Shown in pieces: positions 17,847 to 25,806 of a DNA stretch of 64,000 bases (position 1 is its first letter; each line of letters begins with the position of its first letter). Source of the DNA: Paenibacillus sp. FJAT-29882 (lineage in GTDB: Bacteria > Bacillota > Bacilli > Bacillales > DSM-1321); contig NZ_LMVB01000001.1 in the NCBI RefSeq assembly GCF_001510645.1, positions 1,416,436 through 1,480,435 of the forward strand, given 5' to 3'. The notes under the pieces are model-generated. The model was not told the DNA's origin. It saw only the letters and a program-made list of their open reading frames with translations, and did not search any database. A program made the translations under genes and the position numbers.

Positions 17847-19391
17847 ATGATAGAATATTTATGGATTATTGGAGTAGTAGTTGTTTTATTATTAGTTCTT
17901 GTTGGGGTTTTTATTACGAAATATCGTACTGCAGGACCTGATGAGGCTTTAATTATTACAGGAAGTTACTTAGGCAACAAAAATGTACACACAGATGAAT
18001 CGGGAAATAAAATTAAAATCGTCCGTGGAGGCGGAGCATTCGTACTCCCAGTTTTTCAACAAGCAGAACCACTAAGCTTGTTATCTAGTAAATTGGAAGT
18101 TTCCACTCCGGAAGTTTATACAGAGCAAGGTGTTCCAGTAATGGCAGACGGTGTTGCCATCATTAAGATTGGGAGTACAATCAGCGAGATTGCGACTGCT
18201 GCCGAACAATTTTTAGGAAAAGCGAAGGAGGATCGCGAACAAGAGGCGCGTGAAGTGCTTGAAGGACATTTGCGTTCCATCCTTGGTTCAATGACAGTAG
18301 AAGAGATTTACAAAAACCGTGAGAAATTTTCACAAGAAGTTCAACGAGTGGCTTCTCAGGATCTTGCAAAAATGGGCTTGGTGATCGTATCATTCACCAT
18401 TAAAGATGTTCGTGATAAGAATGGCTATCTTGATTCACTTGGTAAACCTCGAATTGCTCAAGTGAAGCGGGATGCAGATATTGCTACAGCTGAAGCTGAT
18501 AAAGAAACAAGAATCAAACGTGCTGAAGCATCGAAAGAAGCACAGCAAGCGGAACTAGAGCGAGCAACAGAAATTGCTGAAGCAGAAAAAATTAATAAAC
18601 TGAAAATTGCAGAATTCCGCAGAGAACAAGATATCGCAAAAGCTCGAGCTGACCAAGCATACGACCTAGAGACTGCTCGTTCAAAACAGGAAGTAACGGA
18701 ACAGGAAATGCAAATTAAAATCATTGAACGGCAAAAGCAAATTGAACTTGAGGAAAAAGAAATTCTGCGCCGTGAGAAACAATATGATTCTGAAGTGAAG
18801 AAAAAAGCAGATGCAGATCGCTATGCTGTTGAGCAAGCTGCTTCAGCAAATAAAATGAAAGATATTGCTGAGACAGATGCGAATAAATATCGCGTAGAAG
18901 CAATGGCGAAAGCAGAGGCAGAAAAAATTAGAGTGGATGGCCTGGCAAAAGCAGAGGCTCAGAAAGCTCAAGGAACAACAGAAGCTGAAATCATTCGACT
19001 AAAAGGGGTTGCCGAAGCAGAAGCGAAGCAAAAAATCGCCGAGGCATTTGAACAGTTCGGTCAAGCGGCTGTTATGGACATGATTTTGAAAATGCTTCCT
19101 GAATATGCGAAGCAAGTGGCAGCTCCATTAGGTAATATCGATAAGATTACAGTAGTAGATACTGGTAGTAATGGCCCAAACAGCGGTGCCAATAAAGTAA
19201 CCAGTTATGCGACTAATCTCATGTCAACTTTACAGGAATCATTGAAGGCTTCTTCAGGAATTGACGTAAAGGATTTATTAGAAAGTTTCGCAGGAAAAAG
19301 AAATCCACAATTAGATCGAAATCGTGCTGAAACTGAACTCGTTGAAACGACCCTAACAATGGCTGCAAGTAAAGAAACGCAAGAAAAATAA
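17847..19391 (+). CDS. floT: flotillin-like protein FloT
   Basis: A scaffold of functional membrane microdomains that affects membrane fluidity and clusters signalling and secretion proteins. An N-terminal membrane-inserting segment (about 3-24) is followed by an SPFH domain to about residue 200. A long Glu/Ala/Lys coiled coil (about 205-400) follows, with repeated EA-rich heptads such as AKAEAEKIRVDGLAKAEA. The length of 514 residues fits Bacillus FloT (YuaG). A GGGGGATA ribosome binding site precedes the ATG. Confidence 0.95.
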   Translation: MIEYLWIIGVVVVLLLVLVGVFITKYRTAGPDEALIITGSYLGNKNVHTDESGNKIKIVRGGGAFVLPVFQQAEPLSLLSSKLEVSTPEVYTEQGVPVMADGVAIIKIGSTISEIATAAEQFLGKAKEDREQEAREVLEGHLRSILGSMTVEEIYKNREKFSQEVQRVASQDLAKMGLVIVSFTIKDVRDKNGYLDSLGKPRIAQVKRDADIATAEADKETRIKRAEASKEAQQAELERATEIAEAEKINKLKIAEFRREQDIAKARADQAYDLETARSKQEVTEQEMQIKIIERQKQIELEEKEILRREKQYDSEVKKKADADRYAVEQAASANKMKDIAETDANKYRVEAMAKAEAEKIRVDGLAKAEAQKAQGTTEAEIIRLKGVAEAEAKQKIAEAFEQFGQAAVMDMILKMLPEYAKQVAAPLGNIDKITVVDTGSNGPNSGANKVTSYATNLMSTLQESLKASSGIDVKDLLESFAGKRNPQLDRNRAETELVETTLTMAASKETQEK

Positions 19392-19398
19392 GGATATC

Positions 19399-19487
19399 AA
19401 AGGGTTCGACCACGTACTCTAAATCCAATATGTAGTATAATTACACTACATATTGGATTTACTAGTTTCGGTGTCGGACCTTTTATT
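19399..19487 (+). terminator. floT terminator, nested hairpin
   Basis: The inner stem AAATCCAATATGTAG/CTACATATTGGATTT is perfect. An outer imperfect pairing of AAAGGGTTCGACCAC with GTGTCGGACCTTTTA ends in a T-rich run. Confidence 0.85.
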
Positions 19488-19509
19488 TTTGATGAAGTAA
19501 AGGAAAAGA

Positions 19510-19653
19510 ATGCGGATGACTAAACTTGTCCCATTCTTAATAAACTGTGTGATATGGAGTTGCCTTTTACTGTTTGAGGGTTTACATAATAAATCGATTT
19601 GTACAGCTAATTTAACAAATCTAAGACGAATGCCTATGCAAATAAGATTATAG
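19510..19653 (+). CDS. possible small protein, 47 residues
   Basis: An ATG preceded by GTAAAGGAAAAG opens 47 codons between two known features. The protein begins MRMTKLVPFLINCVIWSCLL, with a hydrophobic stretch near residues 7-22 and a basic, Met-containing tail. I recognise no family. It could be a small membrane peptide or a chance frame. Confidence 0.25.
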   Translation: MRMTKLVPFLINCVIWSCLLLFEGLHNKSICTANLTNLRRMPMQIRL

Positions 19654-19704
19654 AACATACACCTAATAGGAATAGGAATTTAGAAAACATCGAGGAGGGT
19701 TATA

Positions 19705-19956
19705 ATGAACCAAGAATATCCTTATTTTTATCATGGTCATAATCTAAGAAGACCTGTATATGGTGGTCGGCCAGGATTCGGTGGATTCGGTGGATTTGGC
19801 TTTGGAGGCTTTGGAGGCGGATTAGCTGGCGGTTTGCTCGGTGGGCTTGCTGCAGGCGCTTTATTAGGCGGAAGTTTTGGAGGCTATGGTGTCAGACCGA
19901 GCCCATACCCTTATCCCTACCAGTATCCTTATTATGGTGGTTATCCGGTATATTGA
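19705..19956 (+). CDS. Gly/Tyr-rich small protein
   Basis: An 83-residue protein of highly biased composition. It begins MNQEYPYFYHGHNLRR, continues with Gly-Phe-Gly repeats (about 20-60) and ends with Pro-Tyr repeats. GAGGAGG precedes the ATG at ideal spacing. Such Gly/Tyr-rich proteins in Bacillales are often spore-coat or surface proteins, but the family and role are not established here. It stands alone behind the floT terminator and is followed by an inverted repeat. Confidence 0.7.
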   Translation: MNQEYPYFYHGHNLRRPVYGGRPGFGGFGGFGFGGFGGGLAGGLLGGLAAGALLGGSFGGYGVRPSPYPYPYQYPYYGGYPVY

Positions 19957-19980
19957 TGACGTAATAAAGAATGTATTCCC

Positions 19981-20036
19981 ATTAGACCTCGTTATCTATG
20001 CACGTATCTAGTGCTTTAGTATTTACGAGGTCTAAA
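19981..20036. repeat. inverted repeat downstream of the Gly-rich gene
   Basis: TTAGACCTCGT pairs with ACGAGGTCTAA across a loop of about 30 bases. There is no T-tract, so it may be a weak terminator or only a structural element. Confidence 0.45.
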
Positions 20037-20074
20037 ACTATGTATTGGGATATCTGCATTACTTTGTCATAGAA

Positions 20075-20248
20075 TCAATTCCAATCAAGTCGGTCAAATA
20101 TCTTCGTAATTAACCACCAGGCAGCGCGGAAAGGTAAACTTAATACTTGAAAAATTAGATGAAATATACCTTCTCCAATTAACTCTCCGAAGAACTCCTT
20201 TATTTTTTCGAATCGATTCTTTTTTTGTTTTTTTATCTGTTTCGTCAT
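20075..20248 (-). CDS. small amphipathic protein of unknown function
   Basis: A 57-residue frame from the ATG at 20248. A Lys-rich N-terminus (MTKQIKKQKKNR) is followed by an aliphatic/aromatic C-terminal half (about 16-55, including IFHLIFQVLSLPFRAAWWLI) that looks membrane-associated. No family is recognised. The ribosome binding site is weak. It lies directly downstream of the next minus-strand frame and may be translationally coupled to it. Confidence 0.45.
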   Translation of the reverse strand: MTKQIKKQKKNRFEKIKEFFGELIGEGIFHLIFQVLSLPFRAAWWLITKIFDRLDWN

Positions 20249-20325
20249 ACCTAAACACACCATTCAAAAAGTAATATTTCGATGGTTCTAGTATGCTGGA
20301 TTTTAAATCAATAGTATATCGTTTA

Positions 20326-20562
20326 TCAATTGACCCAATTATTTTTAATGGAGATATTTTGAAAAATTCTAAAATGAAAAGCGAATTCATCAAAAAAAAG
20401 TGGTTCATTTTGTTGAAATTCGTAGCAATTTAAAAAACTCTCCAATATTTCTGGTTTTATTTTTCCAAGTAAGTCTGTCACATAAAACTGATATTGGAAT
20501 TTTTCAAACAAAAACAAAAGGCCTGCTTCTTCAAAAAGTTCCTTGCTCTCACTTTCATTCAT
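20326..20562 (-). CDS. hypothetical protein, possibly frameshifted
   Basis: A 78-residue frame with an excellent ribosome binding site (TAAGGAG, spacing about 9) that begins MNESESKELFEEAGLLFLFE. The C-terminal part of this frame overlaps a second minus-strand frame (20408 down to about 20235). That second frame reads plausibly onward as KIIGSIDKRYTIDLKSSILE and ends near FRYDETDKK. The most economical reading is one protein of about 110 residues interrupted by a frameshift near 20350-20400. I do not recognise the family. Confidence 0.45.
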   Translation of the reverse strand: MNESESKELFEEAGLLFLFEKFQYQFYVTDLLGKIKPEILESFLNCYEFQQNEPLFFDEFAFHFRIFQNISIKNNWVN

Positions 20563-20763
20563 GAATCATCACTCCTTATTTCCATTATGCCAAAATGGCT
20601 CCAACATAAACCTCGGTAAAATAACTGGAGAAATTTAAAAATGAAGGGGATCTAAGAAAAATATACATTTCAACAATTTCCTCGTCAGAATATATTAAGA
20701 TATGCTAATGCCATAAATGAATTAAATAAAGTATCCAGGATTCTAAGTTTCAACCATATAAAG

Positions 20764-20789
20764 AAAAGGCGACTCATTTTGAGTCACCC
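20764..20789 (-). terminator. terminator of the ABC-F gene
   Basis: On the minus strand GGTGACTCAAAATGAGTCGCC is followed by TTTTCTTT, 15 bp after the stop codon. Confidence 0.8.
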
Positions 20790-20803
20790 ATGGATTCAAC
20801 CTA

Positions 20804-22420
20804 TTAATACATCGCAGCAATTTGTTTTTGAAGTTCGCCATTTTCAAGATATTCATCATATGTTACTTGTTTATCTACCGTACCACTTGGAGTTATTTCA
20901 ATAATACGGTTAGCAATTGTTTGAGTAAACTGATGATCGTGTGATGCAAAAATCAATGAGCCTTTAAAATTAATAAGGCCGTTATTCAAAGCAGTGATGG
21001 ATTCTAAATCAAGGTGAGATGTTGGTTCATCAAGCATTAGAACATTTGAACCACTCAACATCATTTTTGATAACATGCAACGAACCTTTTCTCCACCGGA
21101 TAGAACACTAGGTTTCTTCAGTACTTCTTCACCAGAGAAGAGCATTCTTCCTAAGAAACCACGCAGGAAGTTTTCTGTTTGATCGTTTGGTGAGTATTGA
21201 CGTAACCAATCGACTAATGTAGTGTCAATTCCTTCAAAGTATTCAGCATTGTCTTTCGGGAAATAGGCTTGAGTGGTTGTTATACCCCATTTGAATGAAC
21301 CACTATCTGGTTCCATTTCGCCTGCTAAAATTTTAAACAATGTTGTTTTAGCAATTTCGTCCTTCCCAACAAAAGCAATTTTGTCGTCTTTATTCATAAT
21401 GAAGCTTACATTGTCTAATACTTTAACACCGTCAATTGTTTTTGAGATGTCTTCAACACGTAATAAATCATTGCCAATTTCACGTTCCGGTGTGAACGCA
21501 ACATATGGATAACGACGAGATGATGGTTGAATATCATCTAAAGTGATTTTTTCAAGAGACTTTTTACGCGAAGTTGCTTGACTTGATTTAGAAGCGTTGG
21601 CACTAAACCTTGCCACGAAGGCTTGTAATTCTTTAATTTTTTCTTCCTTTTTCTTGTTAGCATCTTGAGCCATTTTAAGAGCAAGTTGGCTTGATTCATA
21701 CCAGAAATCATAGTTTCCGACGTATACTTTGATTTTACCGAAATCAAGATCAGCAATATGCGTACAAACTTTATTTAGGAAGTAACGATCATGTGAAACA
21801 ACAATGACCGTGTTTTCAAAGTTGATTAAGAATTCTTCTAACCATTTAATGGCTTTTAAGTCAAGGTGGTTGGTAGGCTCATCTAGAAGAAGAACGTCCG
21901 GCTTACCGAATAGGGCTTGAGCAAGTAATACTTTTACTTTCTCTCCACCTGATAATTCAGCCATTTTCTTTGTGTGAAGATCTTCACCAATTCCTAGACC
22001 TTTAAGAAGGATAGCCGCTTCAGATTCTGCTTCCCATCCATTCATATCTGCAAATTCACCTTCAAGTTCAGCTGCTTTCATACCGTCTTCGTCCGTGAAA
22101 TCTTCTTTCATGTAGATGGCATCTTTTTCCTGCATCACTTGGTACAGTTTTTCATGGCCCATAATAACAACTTTAAGTACTTCATGTTCTTCGAATTCAA
22201 AATGGTTTTGTTTCAAAATAGCAAGGCGTTCACCAGGTCCCATGTGAACGTCGCCTGTTTGTGCTTCTATCTCACCAGAAAGGATTTTTAGAAATGTAGA
22301 TTTTCCAGCTCCATTTGCTCCGATCAAACCGTAACAGTTGCCCGGATTGAATTTTATATTAACTTCATCAAATAACTTACGGTCACCATAGCGCAGGCCG
22401 ACATTATTAACAGTAATCAT
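20804..22420 (-). CDS. ykpA: ABC-F family ATPase (YkpA-like)
   Basis: A soluble protein with two ABC ATPase domains and no membrane part, of the ribosome-associated ABC-F family, which acts at the tRNA exit site or in translation regulation. The first nucleotide-binding domain has Walker A GANGAGKST (about 35-43), signature LSGGEKVK and Walker B LLLDEPTNHLD. A lysine-rich linker (about 245-290) follows. The second domain has LSGGEKVR and LMLDEPTSHLD, but its P-loop reads GKDEIAKTT, with Ala for the last Gly. The length of 538 residues matches Bacillus YkpA. A GGAGG site lies upstream of the ATG. Confidence 0.9.
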   Translation of the reverse strand: MITVNNVGLRYGDRKLFDEVNIKFNPGNCYGLIGANGAGKSTFLKILSGEIEAQTGDVHMGPGERLAILKQNHFEFEEHEVLKVVIMGHEKLYQVMQEKDAIYMKEDFTDEDGMKAAELEGEFADMNGWEAESEAAILLKGLGIGEDLHTKKMAELSGGEKVKVLLAQALFGKPDVLLLDEPTNHLDLKAIKWLEEFLINFENTVIVVSHDRYFLNKVCTHIADLDFGKIKVYVGNYDFWYESSQLALKMAQDANKKKEEKIKELQAFVARFSANASKSSQATSRKKSLEKITLDDIQPSSRRYPYVAFTPEREIGNDLLRVEDISKTIDGVKVLDNVSFIMNKDDKIAFVGKDEIAKTTLFKILAGEMEPDSGSFKWGITTTQAYFPKDNAEYFEGIDTTLVDWLRQYSPNDQTENFLRGFLGRMLFSGEEVLKKPSVLSGGEKVRCMLSKMMLSGSNVLMLDEPTSHLDLESITALNNGLINFKGSLIFASHDHQFTQTIANRIIEITPSGTVDKQVTYDEYLENGELQKQIAAMY

Positions 22421-22611
22421 TTACTTACATACCTCCAATGACAATATCTATAAAAGTATACCATGTATTGCCGTCGTGGAGAAATGTTTTCAGTTAAACT
22501 GTGAATTTATCTACAAATTACTGCTATTAATCATCGTTTCAAGCGGTTATTCATAAAAATGAATGATATTTGGGAAAAAAGTTGATATTTGTCAAAATAA
22601 TATTAAAAATT

Positions 22612-22638
22612 TGAAACTTTTTTGATATTGAATACGTT
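22612..22638 (+). promoter_or_regulatory. ECF-type promoter of the lipoprotein gene
   Basis: TGAAAC and CGTT are separated by 17 bp, about 45 bp ahead of the lipoprotein start. The -35 box is a perfect ECF sigma match; the -10 and spacing differ slightly from the sigma-W optimum, so another ECF sigma may be involved. Confidence 0.5.
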
Positions 22639-22680
22639 TAATAATAGAGAGATGCAAAATTCTTGTGGGGGTGGGTGTTC

Positions 22681-23202
22681 GTGGTAAGAAGTATAATATT
22701 GGGTGGAATATGTAGCACGATCATTCTACTAAGTTCCTGCAGTTATTTTTCTGTTAGTAGCACGGAAGATGCAAAACTTCAGGAAATGAAGATTATCGAT
22801 GAGAACTTACAATTAAAAGATAAAGTCGCGGAATTAGAAGAATATATTTCGATGCTTGAAAAGAATCAGCAAACTGCATTTGGAATTAACGAAGGTATTT
22901 TCCGTTTTATGGAAGCTCTCGGAACGAAGGATCTAGTTGAGTTGAAGAATAGAGTAGCAGAAGATGTTAGTATCGAGTCAACAGGCATTACATTCGATAA
23001 TGGAAAATATTTGAGGTATAGCTTCAGTCAATCTAATGATTATCTGAAGTTGAAAGAGCATGAGATTAATTCTGAAAAAGCAATTTTCGTATATGAGGTT
23101 TTTTCCGATGACAATAAAGTGAAAGCAAAGCACCTATCAGTTGAAGTTGTACATCAGAAAAATGGCTGGAAAATTAATAATGTAACAGAGGAGATCTTAT
23201 AA
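22681..23202 (+). CDS. putative lipoprotein with coiled coil
   Basis: The GTG at 22681 is preceded by GGGGGTGG; an earlier in-frame TTG at 22663 overlaps that site. The 173-residue product has a lipoprotein signal peptide ending in LLSSC (Cys20). A predicted coiled coil follows at about 35-60 (LQLKDKVAELEEYISMLEK), then a 100-residue domain ending GWKINNVTEEIL, a pattern seen in small SnoaL/DUF4878-like accessory domains. Function unknown. An ECF-type promoter suggests an envelope-stress role. Confidence 0.7.
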   Translation: MVRSIILGGICSTIILLSSCSYFSVSSTEDAKLQEMKIIDENLQLKDKVAELEEYISMLEKNQQTAFGINEGIFRFMEALGTKDLVELKNRVAEDVSIESTGITFDNGKYLRYSFSQSNDYLKLKEHEINSEKAIFVYEVFSDDNKVKAKHLSVEVVHQKNGWKINNVTEEIL

Positions 23203-23330
23203 TATCCTTTATAATTAAGGGAGGGCGATGGGCCATCCCTTTCTAAAAAACAGTAGAGACAGTTAACATTAAATATTACTGTTGTAACTAAAAGAAATGT
23301 CCCAAAAGCAGACGTTTTTTAATGTTTTAA

Positions 23331-23357
23331 TTACGGAGAGGATCTCGCCTTCCGTAA
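23331..23357. repeat. hairpin upstream of the small cysteine-rich ORF
   Basis: TTACGGA pairs with TCCGTAA, and an inner GAGA with TCTC, giving a compact hairpin 35 bp before the ATG at 23392. No T-tract follows. Confidence 0.4.
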
Positions 23358-23391
23358 GCAACTTAGAGGCTTTGCAGAAAGGTTGTTATTC

Positions 23392-23535
23392 ATGGGCAAA
23401 TGCTATTGTTATGAAAAATATAAAGATGAGCTTCCTAAGGGGATAAAAATAACATGTTTCAGGGATGCCTGCAAAAATTATAGAGAGCATAATGCAGGAA
23501 TGCATAAAGAATTGGAGGACAACCAAAAAGAATAA
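23392..23535 (+). CDS. small Cys-containing protein, 47 residues
   Basis: A short frame running from MGKCYCYEKYKDE to HKELEDNQKE. Four cysteines occur in two pairs (CYC near 4-6, and C22/C27), which could bind metal. AGAAAGG lies upstream of the ATG, and a strong terminator begins two bases after the stop, supporting an expressed unit. No known family is recognised. Confidence 0.4.
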   Translation: MGKCYCYEKYKDELPKGIKITCFRDACKNYREHNAGMHKELEDNQKE

Positions 23536-23536
23536 A

Positions 23537-23585
23537 AAGGTCGAACTATTCCTCCAAAAGGAACTAAATAGTTCGACCATTTTTA
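23537..23585 (+). terminator. terminator after the small Cys protein
   Basis: GGTCGAACTATT pairs with AATAGTTCGACC and is followed by ATTTTTA. Confidence 0.85.
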
Positions 23586-23681
23586 GTATGGTAAGTAAAA
23601 GCTAGATTACAGCTTACTAAGTTAAAACGATAATCAATTGTGTTCACTTATCAATTTGAATTCACGTCCTTGGCAGACTAT

Positions 23682-24251
23682 TTATTTGTATTCTTCAATT
23701 TTTAATACTTGTCCATTGTTTGCATCAATGATCACTCCTGCTTCACGATGGTTGGCTGTGCTTATTTCGAAATTATAGACTATACGATTGTTAAAGTAAT
23801 CCAAATCCGCCTCGGTTATCGTCCCTCTTACTTTATCTAAAGCTATTTGTTTTGCATCTACTAAAGATATATTTGTCGAAACGTTTTGAAGTTCATTTAC
23901 CTCAATCTTGAGATCGTTTTTTCCTAATATGTTTTGATCGACTTCTAAAACTTTTCCTGTTAAGGCATCAATATCTATTTCGTATTTTATATCTTGTTTT
24001 ACGATAATAACTTCGTATTTTTTAACCTCTCTATCTTCGTCTAAATGAGTATTCGTTACAATACCACCTTTTGTTTCATTCAGTGCAAGTTCATTTGCTT
24101 TTTGTTCAGTAATCTTTTGTGATATTACACTTTTTGGTGAAGTTTCATTTGTCGGTAGTGTAGTAAGTTTATTACTTGTCATCGCATAAGCACTCGCTCC
24201 GATCCCACCTATGACTATAGCACCGGTTATTAGCTTTGTTATGATATGCAT
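23682..24251 (-). CDS. secreted PepSY-domain protein
   Basis: The 189-residue product has a signal peptide or N-terminal anchor (about 1-23). Two PepSY repeats follow: KITEQKANELALNETKG.. with YEIDIDALTGKVLEVDQ (about 48-105), and ISLVDAKQIALDKVRG.. with NHREAGVIIDANNGQVLKIE near the end. PepSY domains are thought to restrain proteases or bind signals at the cell surface. GGAGG lies upstream of the ATG. It is monocistronic and divergent from moeB. Confidence 0.8.
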   Translation of the reverse strand: MHIITKLITGAIVIGGIGASAYAMTSNKLTTLPTNETSPKSVISQKITEQKANELALNETKGGIVTNTHLDEDREVKKYEVIIVKQDIKYEIDIDALTGKVLEVDQNILGKNDLKIEVNELQNVSTNISLVDAKQIALDKVRGTITEADLDYFNNRIVYNFEISTANHREAGVIIDANNGQVLKIEEYK

Positions 24252-24459
24252 GGTTTTTAACCTCCATGATTGTTTATATATTTATTTTTATCATAACCAA
24301 TGGAATTTATAGAAAAAAAAAGAAGGTTAAAATTTCCTTAGAAAAGTATAAGAATATAAAGTGGTCGGTTTGTTGCTTCCGTTAATACTTACTCATAAAC
24401 ATGATACGAGTCCTTTTTTTTAGCGTAAAAATGTTGATAGTAATTGTGCAATATGGTTC

Positions 24460-24485
24460 GATTCCAATTGAGAAAACTGGAATCG
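24460..24485. repeat. hairpin in the moeB upstream region
   Basis: GATTCCA and TGGAATC flank an 11-base loop in the 340-bp divergent region between the PepSY gene and moeB. No known molybdenum-cofactor riboswitch fold was recognised around it. Confidence 0.3.
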
Positions 24486-24592
24486 GGTCATAATGACGAA
24501 AGGATAATATCTGGATGGTTCTTGACATTTCATACCTTGGGAGTCTTCATGTTTTTTTGATAAAAGGAATCGAAAGTAGGGAGTGTAGGGAA

Positions 24593-25612
24593 ATGGATGA
24601 TCGATTTATACAGCAGAAGCGATTTCAAATGCTTGGTACAGAAGGCCAGCGCAAGCTTCAGGAAGCTTGCGTGACTATTATTGGCTGCGGAGCGCTCGGA
24701 TGTGCGGTGGCAGATATTCTCGCCCGTGCTGGTATTGGAACATTAATTCTAGTAGATCGAGATTATGTTGAAATTTCTAATTTACACCGTCAAACGCTGT
24801 ACACTGAACAAGATGCTATTGAGATGATTCCCAAAGTAGAAGCTGCAAAAAGACGACTCAATCAAGTAAATCAACATGTTTTAGTTAAAACGGTATTTGA
24901 TCATGCAGGTGCTGAACTGATTGAACATTTTGCTAAACGAAGCGATATTATTGTCGATGGCACTGATAATTTTGAAACAAGGCTGATCGTTAATGACGCC
25001 AGTCTGAAGCATCAAATACCGTGGATTTACGGTGCGTGTGTGGGAAGTACGAGTGTTGTGAAGTCTTTTTATTCAGATTTATCTGCCTGTTTTCGCTGTT
25101 TATTGCCCGTTTTACCAGCTACTAACGATACATGTGCTACGGTTGGAGTGATTGCTCCAGCGGTTTTTATGACAGCTGCTTTCCAATGTGCTGAGGTGTT
25201 CAAATATCTATGCGGTGATAAAGATAATATGAAAAAAAAGCTGGTATGGCTTGATGTCTGGACTAATCAACAGCATCAATTTGGAATAGAAAAAATGAAG
25301 CGTTCTGATTGCCCTTCATGTGGTAGGGAACGTACGTACCCTGCGCTTCAACGATCAACTCAAACAAAATTCGCTTCATTTTGTGGCCGTGATTCAGTGC
25401 AAATTATTCCTGCTAATGAGCGAACACTCACACTTGATGATGGTGAAAATGTAGCAAAAAAACAAAGACTCCCGTCAAAACGAACTCCTTACTTCGTTCA
25501 AATAGAATATAAAGGTTGTCGTGTAATGATGTTTGCCAATGGTCGTTTACTCTTACATGGAATTCAAGATGTGAACGAAGCAAAATCGTTGTATCATCAA
25601 TTATTCGGTTGA
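24593..25612 (+). CDS. moeB: molybdopterin-synthase adenylyltransferase
   Basis: An E1-like enzyme that adenylates the C-terminal Gly-Gly of MoaD so that it can receive sulfur. The Rossmann nucleotide site IIGCGALGC lies at about residues 32-40, with ARAGIGTLILVDRDYVEISN behind it. Zinc-type cysteine pairs appear in CFRC and CPSC, and the DTCATVGV segment is present. The ATG at 24593 follows GGGAG and gives 339 residues, equal to the usual Bacillus form; the longer upstream frame lacks a site. It is first in the moe/moa run. A ThiF role is possible, but the moeA/moaDE context favours MoeB. Confidence 0.9.
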   Translation: MDDRFIQQKRFQMLGTEGQRKLQEACVTIIGCGALGCAVADILARAGIGTLILVDRDYVEISNLHRQTLYTEQDAIEMIPKVEAAKRRLNQVNQHVLVKTVFDHAGAELIEHFAKRSDIIVDGTDNFETRLIVNDASLKHQIPWIYGACVGSTSVVKSFYSDLSACFRCLLPVLPATNDTCATVGVIAPAVFMTAAFQCAEVFKYLCGDKDNMKKKLVWLDVWTNQQHQFGIEKMKRSDCPSCGRERTYPALQRSTQTKFASFCGRDSVQIIPANERTLTLDDGENVAKKQRLPSKRTPYFVQIEYKGCRVMMFANGRLLLHGIQDVNEAKSLYHQLFG

Positions 25613-25806
25613 AACTACATCGTTTAATATGGTGGCATTTTGTAATACATGTCCGAATATAAGTAAAATAGTTGAAAATTTAAAATGCCCTACCTGACTA
25701 AAGGGTGAGTTTTTATGATTATTTGGCACCGAATCTAATATCTAACAGGGAGTGGTTATTTCTTACCGAACTTACACACTTTTCTCTCGAGAGGAGGTCA
25801 TTAGCC

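Noticed and set aside
23386..23580. 64-codon minus-strand frame
   Set aside because: It runs through the terminator hairpin and is antisense to the better supported small Cys protein.
24252..24592. Molybdenum-cofactor riboswitch ahead of moeB
   Set aside because: Only a simple 7-bp hairpin is visible and no known Moco-motif sequence blocks could be matched.
25714..25737. ATG at 25714 with a good AAAGGGTGA site ahead of moeA
   Set aside because: It opens only seven codons in another frame and cannot start moeA; it might be a leader peptide, but nothing else supports that.
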